Of a stretch of 64,000 bases of DNA, positions 55,833 through 64,000 are shown piece by piece (within the stretch, counting starts at the first letter, position 1; every line of letters begins with the position of its first letter). The DNA lies in NCBI GenBank assembly GCA_010015805.1, contig ML978122.1, positions 1,956,453 to 2,020,452 of the forward strand, written 5' to 3'. Origin of the DNA: Rhizodiscina lignyota (lineage: Eukaryota; Ascomycota; Dothideomycetes; Aulographales; Rhizodiscinaceae). The notes under the pieces were generated by a model. It had not been told where the DNA came from. It saw only the letters and a program-made list of their open reading frames with translations, and ran no database searches. The translations under genes were made by a program, and so were the position numbers.

Positions 55833-57687
55833 TCATATACAGCGCATCCGCAGCAATGACTGTGCACTGATTAGCCGATCTGCCTCGCAGCACGATCTAT
55901 ACTTCCTAGACTTACTCTGAAGCAAAATTGTGTATTTCTTTCGTGGGGCTGCTTCTTGGGGACGTAGATCCACGGGTTGCGGCGTCCCAGCAATGGACAT
56001 ATCATCAAAGGGCTCAAATGCAGACAAGTTAGTTAAATTAAATTTTGCGTCCCTTGGAGCAACATCTTGATATAATTGCCGAAGGTCAGGCTGGTCAGGT
56101 GAATCTGCTCTCTGCTCTGAGCCATTCGCTGAAGTGGGCCCTCCGTCGCTTGGAGCACGAGATTGATCCAACTGTCCCGGTTTGGGTGGGCCTACTTCTT
56201 GCTCTGGCTTATCAATCGCAATATTAGGGGCCTTGGACTTGGATCGAATAGTGCGCTCCGTATCAGACAGAGAGACGAGGTGAGATGTATCCTCAACCTC
56301 AGGCAGCATTAATTCTTCGATTGCTGACCCGTTAGAATATTCTCTCCATATATTCGATGCCTGTGGCTTACGCGTTATCTGAGACCCATGTCGTCTCTCC
56401 GTATGCTCTCGTGGAATGACTTGAGGCGGGGAGGCGAGGCGAGATGAATCATCGCCTTTCGGCTGCGTTGCTTCTTCGATTGCCGAGCGATTAGAGACAA
56501 TACTCCATATTCCTGAAGCTTCTGGCATTTGCCCTGTGCGAGGCGCGTCCCGTCTTTCCGTATGTTCCTGTAGAATGACTGGAGCGCCGAGCGGTGAATG
56601 AGTTGAGCAGTGTTCTCTGAGCTTAGTGCTAGCCTGTTTCAGCCACGGATGTTGAAGAGCCTCACTTGCTTTCATCCGACGGTTAGCATCTACTGCCATG
56701 AGATTCATGGCGAATTGAACTCCATCGGGTCCAGCAGAGGGAACAAGGCGTCCTGAAGGATATTGATCTACTCCTCGACAGTAATCCCCTAGGGCACGGA
56801 GATTCTTAAAGGTACGCTCACCAGTGAGCATTCGAAAGCCAATCTCTCCCAGAGCCCACATATCAGCCGGCTGATAGTCGTAGGGTTGCGAATCATTAGC
56901 GGGCTGGCCGAAGCCGAGGAGTTCGGGTGCCATAAACTCCAGCGTGCCTTTTACAGTTGATGGTCCACCTCTGTCTGCAGCGCGGTTACTGATGCCAAAG
57001 TCGCCAAGTTTTACCCACCATTCCGCTGGTGGATGTGATCTGATAAGTATATTCTAACCAAATATGGCTGTTAGTCGCTGTGACACGAATATATGGCGTA
57101 AACCTCCTTACTGCAGGCTTCAAATCTCTGTGTGCGAATCCATTCAAATGCATCTCGCGAAGGCCCTCTAGGATTTGACTGGTCAACTCTCGAGCTTCTG
57201 CAGGCGGCAATCTAACGTTGAAGAGGTAGTCATGAAGATCGCCAAAAGGACAGTATTCCATGGCAATATAGATTGCCTCCGCATCGTCATACCAGCCAAA
57301 TGATTTCACGAAGTAGACGTTGTACTAGAATCTGTCAGGTCTCGCAAAAATTGTTGAATCGACACGATGTTGACTCACTTTTGGATGAGCAAACTTTGCG
57401 ACCGCTTCCAACTCTCTGTAAAAATCAATAGCCTTCGGCGAGGTTTGCCGCTTATGGACCATCTTCACTGCGCGCACATGTCCAGTGCTGTTGCCTTCTA
57501 CGCATTTTTCCAGCCAAACACGTCCGTATGATCCTTGTCCAAGATCCTTTTCTCGTTTCCACCGCTCTTCTCGAGATATGCGTCGGCGATTGGTACCCGC
57601 CTCGGTATAGCTGTGGACAGTGTGGTGATCGTTGAAATGTGTGTCGAGTTTCGAATCACGTACAAGATCGGGTATCGGAGGCATCAT
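55833..57687 (-). CDS. Serine/threonine protein kinase with duplicated tail repeat
   Basis: Exons 57687-57379, 57324-57112 and 57053-55833 (introns 54 and 58 nt) give 580 residues. All catalytic motifs are present: GQGSYGRVW, AVKM, EYCPFGDLHDYL, HRDLKPA-NIL (split by intron 2), GDFGIS and MAPELL. The kinase should therefore be active. The catalytic domain covers about residues 45-320. The tail is hydrophilic and contains two copies of a unit starting EHTERR and holding ASxIWxxxSNxSAIEE, 53 residues apart (about 337-382 and 390-435). No membrane segment or known docking domain is seen. The gene is divergent from a HeLo-like/pseudokinase gene, with 458 bases between starts. The second ATG, at 57684, is equally possible as the start. 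Confidence 0.88.
56271..56567 (-). repeat. 159-bp tandem duplication inside the kinase gene
   Basis: The coding stretches at 56567-56430 and 56408-56271 are clearly related at DNA and protein level, with a period of 159 bases (53 codons), so the frame is kept. Shared protein text includes EHTERR and SAIEE. Confidence 0.8.
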
Positions 57688-58145
57688 GCCTACAATTCTT
57701 GTTAGGTTTTGCTCAATATTAATTTAAGATTGGGAAACCTTACCCAGAATGTTAGATTCCCATGTCCTTCGTGGAAAGGTGACCGTAAGGTCCTTCCGTC
57801 AGGGTGAGCCGGCTGTCGAGTTACTCTAATTACCGCGCTGTCGAGTCGCGTGGGTTTCTCTCAAAAGCATGGGAAAGCCTCCAAATTAGTGAAATGGCGA
57901 AGATAGCAAAAAGGTTACGAGAGGGCTAATTGATGAGAAATTTGAGTAGGAATCGGTCTCCGTCGGGGTTGGCCTTTCATGGCAAGGCTGAGGCTGTGAG
58001 GGAGGCAGTTCCGAGGCGCTGTTAGACACCTGCATACTGCAGGCAAACCTGGATCAACGTCTTTAAAATCCTAGCCTTCTGCAGAAGAAAGTATTGACGC
58101 CTACTTTTCTCCTCGTTATGTGCTCCTCAGCTTGAAATTGCCACT
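57688..58145. promoter_or_regulatory. Divergent promoter of the kinase and the HeLo-like gene
   Basis: 458 bases between two divergent starts, able to co-regulate both genes. I recognise no specific factor site. Confidence 0.55.
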
Positions 58146-59858
58146 ATGGCCGGTGTGGATATCGCTCTTGCTCTCCCCGGTGTGGTGGACTTAGCAATAA
58201 AGTAAGTCGGCTTCACTTGCTTCGCCCGTATCGTGTGTCAAACGAAGAGTCACCATCTAATCCCAAACAAATATGGCAAAATCTTGATCCAGACTTGCTC
58301 CGCCTTCAAAAATGCAGACCAGGAGATCTTTGAGCGCGCCATTCGTATCGAAAGCTGCTGGAAGCGAACAAGTGTGCAGTTGGATTCCTTAAGTCGGGTT
58401 TCGAGTGATCTAGATGAAGAACATGAAGCACTACAGAATCAGATTTTAGTTATCCTCAGCTCAAAGCTTAAGGCTGCCGATCTCAAGTTAAATAGTTATC
58501 TCGAGGAAGGACCTTGCCCGAGCCCCGAGAACTCTGCCACATCATCCAAAATGGTGAAGATCAAGAGATTCAAATACGCATTGCTAAAAGAATCCCTGGA
58601 CAAGACCATCTTGGACTTGGAGTCGTGGCAGAAAGAGCTTTTCGATCCATCATGGTTTCTGATCGCGAGAGTTGCAGGACAACTTGTCGATAAAGAGCTG
58701 TCCGGCACGAGCCAAAAGAGTAACGTCATCACAACCGCTTCGGGTGTGCGTGACTCGTTGAGTAAAAGTCCAAGGCAAAACGTCTCTGTATTTTTACCAG
58801 AAGACGGATTAGAGTCGGCCAAAATTGCTCATATACCTTTGAGCTCTGCAAAGTCGGTGCAAAGAGCAGGCTCTACCAAATGGCTCATCCAGGACTCGAT
58901 ATCATGCGAGTCATCCGCAGATTTCTCCCAGCGAAGGAAAGCGATTCGGGATCTGGGAAGAAAATTAAAGGCTGCCGATCCTTCAACTTTTGCACTACTG
59001 AACTTAGTCGGCGTTGTCGCGGAAATTGCGTCGAACGAGTTTAGACTAATTTTCAGAACACCGGATAAGATGGACGACCCGCAATCTCTACGGACTGCTC
59101 TCATATACAAAGACTCGAACCATTCTCTCTCAGATCGATTTCGAATAGCCACGCAGTTAGCAAGAGCAATATGTTCTTTCCATACGTTTGGATTTGTGCA
59201 CAAGAGTATCCGACCGGAGAATATTCTCCTGTTCCAAGACGAAGATTCAATCCTCGGATCCGCATTCCTTCTTGGCTTTGAAAAAATACGTCTAGAGGCA
59301 GGTCAGACGCGACTGACTGGCGATGACGCTTGGGAGAAGAACCTCTATAGACATCCTCAACGACAGGGTGTGAAACTCCAAGAACCCTACGTCATGCAAC
59401 ACGACATTTACAGCCTTGGAGTCTGTCTGCTCGAAATCGGCCTTTGGCAGTCTTTCGTACTGTATGACGATGCATCTTCGAGCCCCAGTGAGGCAGTGGC
59501 TTACAGGTTCGGTGCAAAAGCTACAGACAGAGCAAGCTATGCAGAGTCTGTTAAGGGCAACTTGCTCGGTTTAGCTAGAGAGTCGCTTCCAAGTCGTATG
59601 GGATGCAAGTACGCAAAGATCGTTGAGACCTGTCTGACCTGTTTAGATGAGGGGAGCGATGATTTCGGGGATGAATCGGAATTTCAGGATGAAGACGGCG
59701 TTTTAGTTGCTGTGCGATATATCGAAAAGGTAGGCCACCTTGTGCGTCTCGCGGACAAACAGCTCACGTCTCAAGGTCCTTCTACAGCTTGGCAACATTT
59801 CAGTATGAGAAGACCGAATGCGGAAACCACCAAACTGTCTTGGATGATCAGAGTCTAG
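58146..59858 (+). CDS. HeLo-like N-terminal domain fused to a pseudokinase
   Basis: Exons 58146-58201 and 58250-59858 (intron 48 nt) give 554 residues. The N-terminus MAGVDIALALPGVVDLAI is hydrophobic. About 190 helical residues follow, with family text such as ESCWKRTSVQLDSL and FDPSWFLIARVAG, resembling the HeLo/HeLo-like (HET-S, HELLP) group of membrane-targeting cell-death domains. From about residue 240 it is kinase-like but dead: HKSIRPENIL replaces HRDLKPEN, LGFE replaces DFG, and no glycine loop or clear VAIK lysine is seen. LYRHPQRQG and MQHDIYSLGVCLLEIGLW are conserved in a widespread mould family, as I remember it. HELL domains are held to be homologous to the MLKL four-helix bundle. 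The HeLo assignment is from pattern only. Function in this organism is unknown. Confidence 0.75.
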
Positions 59859-60008
59859 TATGTGCGGTTGAGTGTAAGCCATGATCCTTATCGTATTTAA
59901 TTGAGTTCTCAGGAAACGAGCGATAAATGTCCGAATTGGAAGCAACATTGCAATAGATACGAAGGAGGGCTTCTTCCATACTGCTCAGACTGCCGTAAGT
60001 CATCCATT

Positions 60009-62846
60009 TCAGTTCTTGCTTGCAGATGCTGTCCAGCCTGGGCCAAGAACCATACTGACTCTGTCAAGCACACTTCGGCCACCGAGCACTTCAGCAAAGC
60101 GCTTGACCCTCTCTTCCTGACCCATCCTCACAAAGCCTGCAATGCCATATTTTCTCTCGTCATATCCGGTATTTCGATCTTCTGATACGTTGCTCGAGCT
60201 GGCCACTGCGGAGACGGGCGGCTTCAATTCTGTTAACACGACCTGCGCTGCGAATGCATTCATGCCTGTCCGACGCAAGAACTGCTCCCATAATGTCTCA
60301 TCCTGTAACAGCTTCATACTGTCTTGTCCAGGAGTGATTCCATACCGATGCATGGCATTGACCACCCATCTGGCAATTTGATCATCTCCGCCGGGGATAT
60401 AGCAGATCTGGATCTCGGCGTCTAATGCGGCGACAAAGCCTGACAGTTCGGCCACTGCCATACAATCGCGCTCGTCCATGGACGCACTTGTGGTGTTGTC
60501 ACTCACGAAGACAAGCAGACTTTCGAAACGGCGAGAGACTGCAATGATCCGTTCCTTGATGCCACAGTGGTTGTCCTCTTGTCCTGGTAGCGGACGCTGC
60601 TTGATCTTCTGTAATGTGGTAAATAGAAGCCCTGTTGAAGGCGAGAGGATAATGTCGCTTTCATCTATCTGCAGGGAGGAGAAATCGCGTTCGATCAACT
60701 CAGCAGTGGGATATAGAGCGCAAGTGGCACGGTATAGTCCGCGACAGGTTTTCAGAAACGCCGAGGAGACAATGAACGGTCGTGGAGGAAGGCTCGCTGG
60801 AATCTCGGGATGTTCAATACTCATAGTGGTGTTATCCAATAACTCCTTATCGATATCCTGAGCTCTGTTACGCTTCCCAGACGCAGGACGAGTTTGCGGT
60901 TGGTCTATATGACTTGACCTTTCAAGAACTCCATTACTGGGTCCTTCAGATTCCTTGACTGTCTCACCACGACTTCGGAGAAATTTGTCTAGCGCCGCAG
61001 AGGCTGAGAAGGCCCCTCCAAATATCGTGCCAACATCAGGTGCTGAAGATGCCTTGGGTGGCGGTGCATTCCGTTCGGGTTGGTGAGATGGCTTTAAATT
61101 GCTGTCATGCGTTTTGAAGTCGAGTGCTTTTCTCTTAAGCAAATCATCAAATCCCATCTCTTCCTTGTCGACTTCAGCAGGCTCCAAATCTTCATCATCG
61201 TCATCCCATGCGTCGTCTAAAATTCTCAAACCTTCGAGCTTCCAAACTATTGCAGAGCTGTCAAGGACTTCTGAAGCCTCAAACTCTTCCAGAATCTGCT
61301 TCAGCACCGGCCCAACATTGATGCGCTCGTCAAGTTCAACTTTCGACAACTCAATTGGGAAGGGACTCCAAGTCAGTTGGCGCTCGTTTTTGGTCACACC
61401 ATGCCAAGATGGCACGTACGCCATTTCCTGGCTCTTGATATCTTTGAGCAGCTGACGCTGTGCTGCAAGTGCAGACGCTCCACCGCTTCGACGTTCAGCG
61501 ATGCTGAGATATGCCATCCACGGTGGTGTTGGTTTGATGGGAGCAATGGACGGGACACTGACTCTGTTTGTTGAATCTGCCTCAATGAGTTGCTCTTGTT
61601 CCACCTCCTGATTTGCTTGCTCCGCCAGTGGAGCTATCTGGTTGTGCATGAAAGTGTCAAAGTCGCTAGTCGATTCAGGTAAATCTTCCTTTCGAAGAAA
61701 TGCCGAAGGAAGCTCTGGTATGACCTCGTGGAGCATTTCCGGGAACGAGACAGTTTTGCTACGCTTCTGAGGGAGCTCTGTTGGTAATGGTGGAGTCAAC
61801 GGTCCCTCGACTCGTAGATCCGCAAGCTTGCGCTTTAGTGGAGTGAGCGAGTGAGGCTCCGGAGAAGAATCGAGAGAAAAGTATAGTTGTCCCACTTCAG
61901 ATGTGTCAAGGAGTATGGGCTCGCTATCCGCATTCGCCGGGATAGTGGTAAGCAGTAACGAGTCTTCCTGCGCCAGCTGTCGCTCTAATTGCTGGGTTTG
62001 TGCGATGCTCGGGTCGGTGATATCGGATAGAGGTAGCATGCCTTCCTGAGGCGCGGGTATTTCAAACGGAGTGGGTGGAGGAGAAAGTGGTAGGAGCGGA
62101 GGTGTAATAGGACGAGGGACTTTGTGCTGTACAAGATGAGTATCCGATCCATCGATTCGCCAGCATGAGGTTACCTTGCTCGCTTGCAGTTCAATGGCTA
62201 TTAGATTCTCCCTCTCTTCAATTGTGACTGGATCACTAATAGCATTCTGTATGCACAGCAGCACCTCTTTGGCCACTTCCAACTTATCCCGCCTTGCATC
62301 TGCGTCGAGCCGTGCAGGTAAAGCGAGATAACGCGTCGGCCACGTTAGCCCCTCATCTCGTTCCTCGTCTACAACCTCTGGAGGTATTTTAGTGTGCTGG
62401 AAGTCCGGAATGACGCGTCGTCCAAAGTGTTGCATGTCGTATTCGTTATCCGAAAGAAGGAGTGGAAGTTCTTGCTTCAGTTCAGATCTCCTCCGCGGAG
62501 TTTCTAGGCCCATGATAGGATACTCGTCCGGAGCTGAGATTGTTTCTTGAAGAAGCTCTGCTGCTTCTGGCGAAACGGCCAGCTTTTCCTTTGCCAGACT
62601 TTCGAAATGTTGCAACGCACAAACTGCGTCTGGAGAATCAGCGCCGAAATCGCATGTCTCCAGCTCATCTAGATCAAACAGAGCGCATATAAATGGATTT
62701 TCGGATGCGTAGTCAATAGACAGTTTGTTGAATCGAGCATACTCCAGGACTGTTAGTTCCTCCTCTTCGTCCACATCGTCTCGTGCTCGTGACGCGTCGT
62801 CCGGAAAGCGGTCTTCTTCTCCATCATGGCCAGTACTAGTCTTCAT
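60009..62846 (-). CDS. Probable Zip2/SHOC1-family meiotic protein (XPF-like C-terminus)
   Basis: Intronless, 945 residues. The N-terminal 150 residues include acidic stretches and TVLEYARFNKLSIDYA. The middle is Pro/Ser-rich with many acidic patches. The C-terminal 260 residues look like an XPF-type nuclease fold plus helix-hairpin-helix. LLVFVSDN, then DERDCMAVAELSGFVAAL near residue 790, where XPF has GDxERKxxxD, and IQICYIPGGDDQIARWVV are visible. WEQFLRRTGMNAFAAQVVL follows in the position of the helix-hairpin-helix. The degenerate active site fits Zip2/SHOC1, which pairs with Spo16 in the ZMM group that makes crossovers. The assignment is by pattern only; another XPF-like or unnamed fungal family is possible. 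An MCB box lies upstream. Confidence 0.55.
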   Translation of the reverse strand: MKTSTGHDGEEDRFPDDASRARDDVDEEEELTVLEYARFNKLSIDYASENPFICALFDLDELETCDFGADSPDAVCALQHFESLAKEKLAVSPEAAELLQETISAPDEYPIMGLETPRRRSELKQELPLLLSDNEYDMQHFGRRVIPDFQHTKIPPEVVDEERDEGLTWPTRYLALPARLDADARRDKLEVAKEVLLCIQNAISDPVTIEERENLIAIELQASKVTSCWRIDGSDTHLVQHKVPRPITPPLLPLSPPPTPFEIPAPQEGMLPLSDITDPSIAQTQQLERQLAQEDSLLLTTIPANADSEPILLDTSEVGQLYFSLDSSPEPHSLTPLKRKLADLRVEGPLTPPLPTELPQKRSKTVSFPEMLHEVIPELPSAFLRKEDLPESTSDFDTFMHNQIAPLAEQANQEVEQEQLIEADSTNRVSVPSIAPIKPTPPWMAYLSIAERRSGGASALAAQRQLLKDIKSQEMAYVPSWHGVTKNERQLTWSPFPIELSKVELDERINVGPVLKQILEEFEASEVLDSSAIVWKLEGLRILDDAWDDDDEDLEPAEVDKEEMGFDDLLKRKALDFKTHDSNLKPSHQPERNAPPPKASSAPDVGTIFGGAFSASAALDKFLRSRGETVKESEGPSNGVLERSSHIDQPQTRPASGKRNRAQDIDKELLDNTTMSIEHPEIPASLPPRPFIVSSAFLKTCRGLYRATCALYPTAELIERDFSSLQIDESDIILSPSTGLLFTTLQKIKQRPLPGQEDNHCGIKERIIAVSRRFESLLVFVSDNTTSASMDERDCMAVAELSGFVAALDAEIQICYIPGGDDQIARWVVNAMHRYGITPGQDSMKLLQDETLWEQFLRRTGMNAFAAQVVLTELKPPVSAVASSSNVSEDRNTGYDERKYGIAGFVRMGQEERVKRFAEVLGGRSVLDRVSMVLGPGWTASASKN

Positions 62847-63226
62847 AGTGCAATGTTCAGGAATTGAGAATAAAATCAGATGTATAAAGGCAGTGACCTG
62901 CTATATGAGCTGAGCAATGCGACGCGTCGTGAGGTTGTCCGAATAAGGAAGAATGATCACGTGCTTATTCATCCACGTGACCAGGAAGGAGCAGAGAGGT
63001 TTCAATGAAACGAACGCTCGATTCAGTGCAGAAAGTCGAAAGGGTCCAGAAAAAAGGACTTTACTTCCCAGTGTAAGTAAATGTGTGTCTGAGATATAAT
63101 TCAAAATGGGTCACAATATCTAATTAAAAGCAACAACTTGAACGAGTAAACTGCGCCTTGATCGAAGAGAATATTAAGAAGTCGATGAATCAAAGCAAAT
63201 ATAAAGCCAAACCGCAAACCACCGAT
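62847..63226. promoter_or_regulatory. Promoter of the Zip2-like gene, with MCB and two E-boxes
   Basis: 380 bases between two minus-strand genes. ACGCGT (within CGACGCGTCG) is at 62922-62927. CACGTG occurs at 62958-62963 and 62974-62979. All lie 76-133 bases before the Zip2-like start. Confidence 0.6.
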
Positions 63227-64000
63227 CTACGCTCTCCTTTTGCCTTTCCCATGCAGTCTATTAAGTGACGGAAACTCCTCAGCTTCCTCTACATCACCGT
63301 CAGGCTTAGCATCTTTCCTACTCTCCTCTTCCGCCATGCTCAGTTGTAGCGCAAACTCCAGATCCTTCATCTCTTGCGCATTACTTGGTCCAGAAGCAGT
63401 TGCCCCTAGCTGCGGGCTCCTCTTACGCGAAGACGGAGGCGTACGGCGAGGTTTCGCATAGCGTACTGGAACATCGTAAGCGCTCCGCTCAAGAAACGGC
63501 GTTGCAGCAGGTGCGGAATGAGCCTCGAGTGCTGGAGAGCCAATAGAAGGTGTACTGGTCTCAAGGCTCTGGCGAATAGCTTCTGCGATGTCCGCGTCTA
63601 GCTCGTCGTCATTTTTGACCGCAACTTGCGGTGATCCTCGAGCGCTGGCGACGCTGACACTTCCTTCCGTTGGTGTTGCGATTCCAGCAGCAGAGGACGT
63701 CCCGCTCTCCCTACGCTTCCTCTCCTCCGACGCTAGACTTTCCTGGCTCAACATAGCCGCGTAAGCCAGCGCTTCCTCTTCGCTTCCGAGCATATTGACA
63801 CCAAACCGGCCTGTCAGTCTCTCGCTCTCTCGGCGCCGTGCCTCTCGATCGTGCTCCATCTCCAGCTTCTCGTTCGCGATGTAGTCTTTCAAGCTCCCAC
63901 GACCAGCACCAGAAAATGCACTACCAGGGCCGGCGCTGTTACTGCCACGCTCAGACCGGCGTAGACGGCGCTTAGAAGATTTGTATTGGTCTGCAGCGGA
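63227..64000 (-). CDS. C-terminal part of a UIM protein, possibly Ufo1/Pof10-like (5' end off the window)
   Basis: An open frame of 258 codons including the stop enters from the right edge (from 64000) and stops at 63227. It has a basic run (SSKRRLRRSERG), then SLKDYIANEKLEMEHDREARRRESERLTGRFG broken here by helix-rich repeats of charge, and LAYAAMLSQESLASEE. Two ubiquitin-interacting motifs follow: DADIAEAIRQSLETS near 63570-63600 and LEFALQLSMAEEES near 63330-63375. This order fits the C-terminus of fungal F-box/WD40 proteins like yeast Ufo1 and fission yeast Pof10, SCF adaptors whose UIMs lie at the end. The F-box and WD repeats would be beyond the window, so the assignment is tentative. 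Confidence 0.5.
   Translation of the reverse strand, partial: SAADQYKSSKRRLRRSERGSNSAGPGSAFSGAGRGSLKDYIANEKLEMEHDREARRRESERLTGRFGVNMLGSEEEALAYAAMLSQESLASEERKRRESGTSSAAGIATPTEGSVSVASARGSPQVAVKNDDELDADIAEAIRQSLETSTPSIGSPALEAHSAPAATPFLERSAYDVPVRYAKPRRTPPSSRKRSPQLGATASGPSNAQEMKDLEFALQLSMAEEESRKDAKPDGDVEEAEEFPSLNRLHGKGKRRA

Noticed and set aside
58233-58249. Non-ATG upstream extension of the large HeLo-like exon as the protein start
   Set aside because: It begins with GTG; the ATG at 58146 with a 48-nt intron gives a hydrophobic N-terminus in phase that fits the family.

Overview
The window is nuclear DNA of a filamentous ascomycete (Pezizomycotina; the class, perhaps Dothideomycetes, is a guess). 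Genes are single units on both strands, most introns are 47-109 nt with GT..AG ends, and the proteins are typical of moulds: a FMP27-type lipid transfer protein, a HeLo-like/pseudokinase protein, an ascomycete multicopper oxidase, a GH127 enzyme and an allantoate-permease-like transporter. I see no transposon, rRNA, tRNA or CRISPR array. All exon models were built by hand from splice signals, reading phase and remembered family sequences; none was checked by a search.

Left part (1-23 kb), mostly housekeeping: FMP27/Hobbit lipid transfer protein (cut by the left edge), GH127 beta-L-arabinofuranosidase-like enzyme, F-box protein, tyrosyl-DNA phosphodiesterase, GFA/CENP-V-type zinc protein, cytosolic prolyl-tRNA synthetase, CCT alpha chaperonin subunit (divergent from the synthetase over a promoter holding a near-perfect palindrome), the U5 snRNP protein Dib1 and the mitochondrial RNA helicase Suv3.

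Middle (24-43 kb), more accessory: an FAD monooxygenase, a DUR3-like urea/polyamine symporter interrupted by one in-frame stop, an MFS permease of the Dal5 type, an AT-rich gap, a membrane-anchored multicopper oxidase divergent from a secreted phospholipase C, 3-hydroxyisobutyrate dehydrogenase, a Pmp3-family protein with a long tail, and a 2EXR-like protein.

Right part (44-64 kb): MCM6 with two MCB boxes just upstream; a protein with three zinc ribbons alone between gene-free stretches of 3.0 and 4.3 kb; a divergent pair made of an active-looking Ser/Thr kinase and a HeLo-like/pseudokinase protein; a large protein with a C-terminal XPF-like region that I read as the meiotic Zip2/SHOC1 family; and the C-terminus of a UIM-bearing protein, possibly Ufo1/Pof10-like, cut by the right edge.

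The most interesting system is the kinase plus HeLo-like/pseudokinase pair at 55.8-59.9 kb. It resembles the RIPK3-MLKL logic of animal necroptosis: an active kinase beside a membrane-killing helical bundle fused to a dead kinase. That functional link is inference. Also of note are the promoter palindrome at 16.6 kb, cell-cycle boxes at MCM6 and the Zip2-like gene, and a UIM on the phosphodiesterase.
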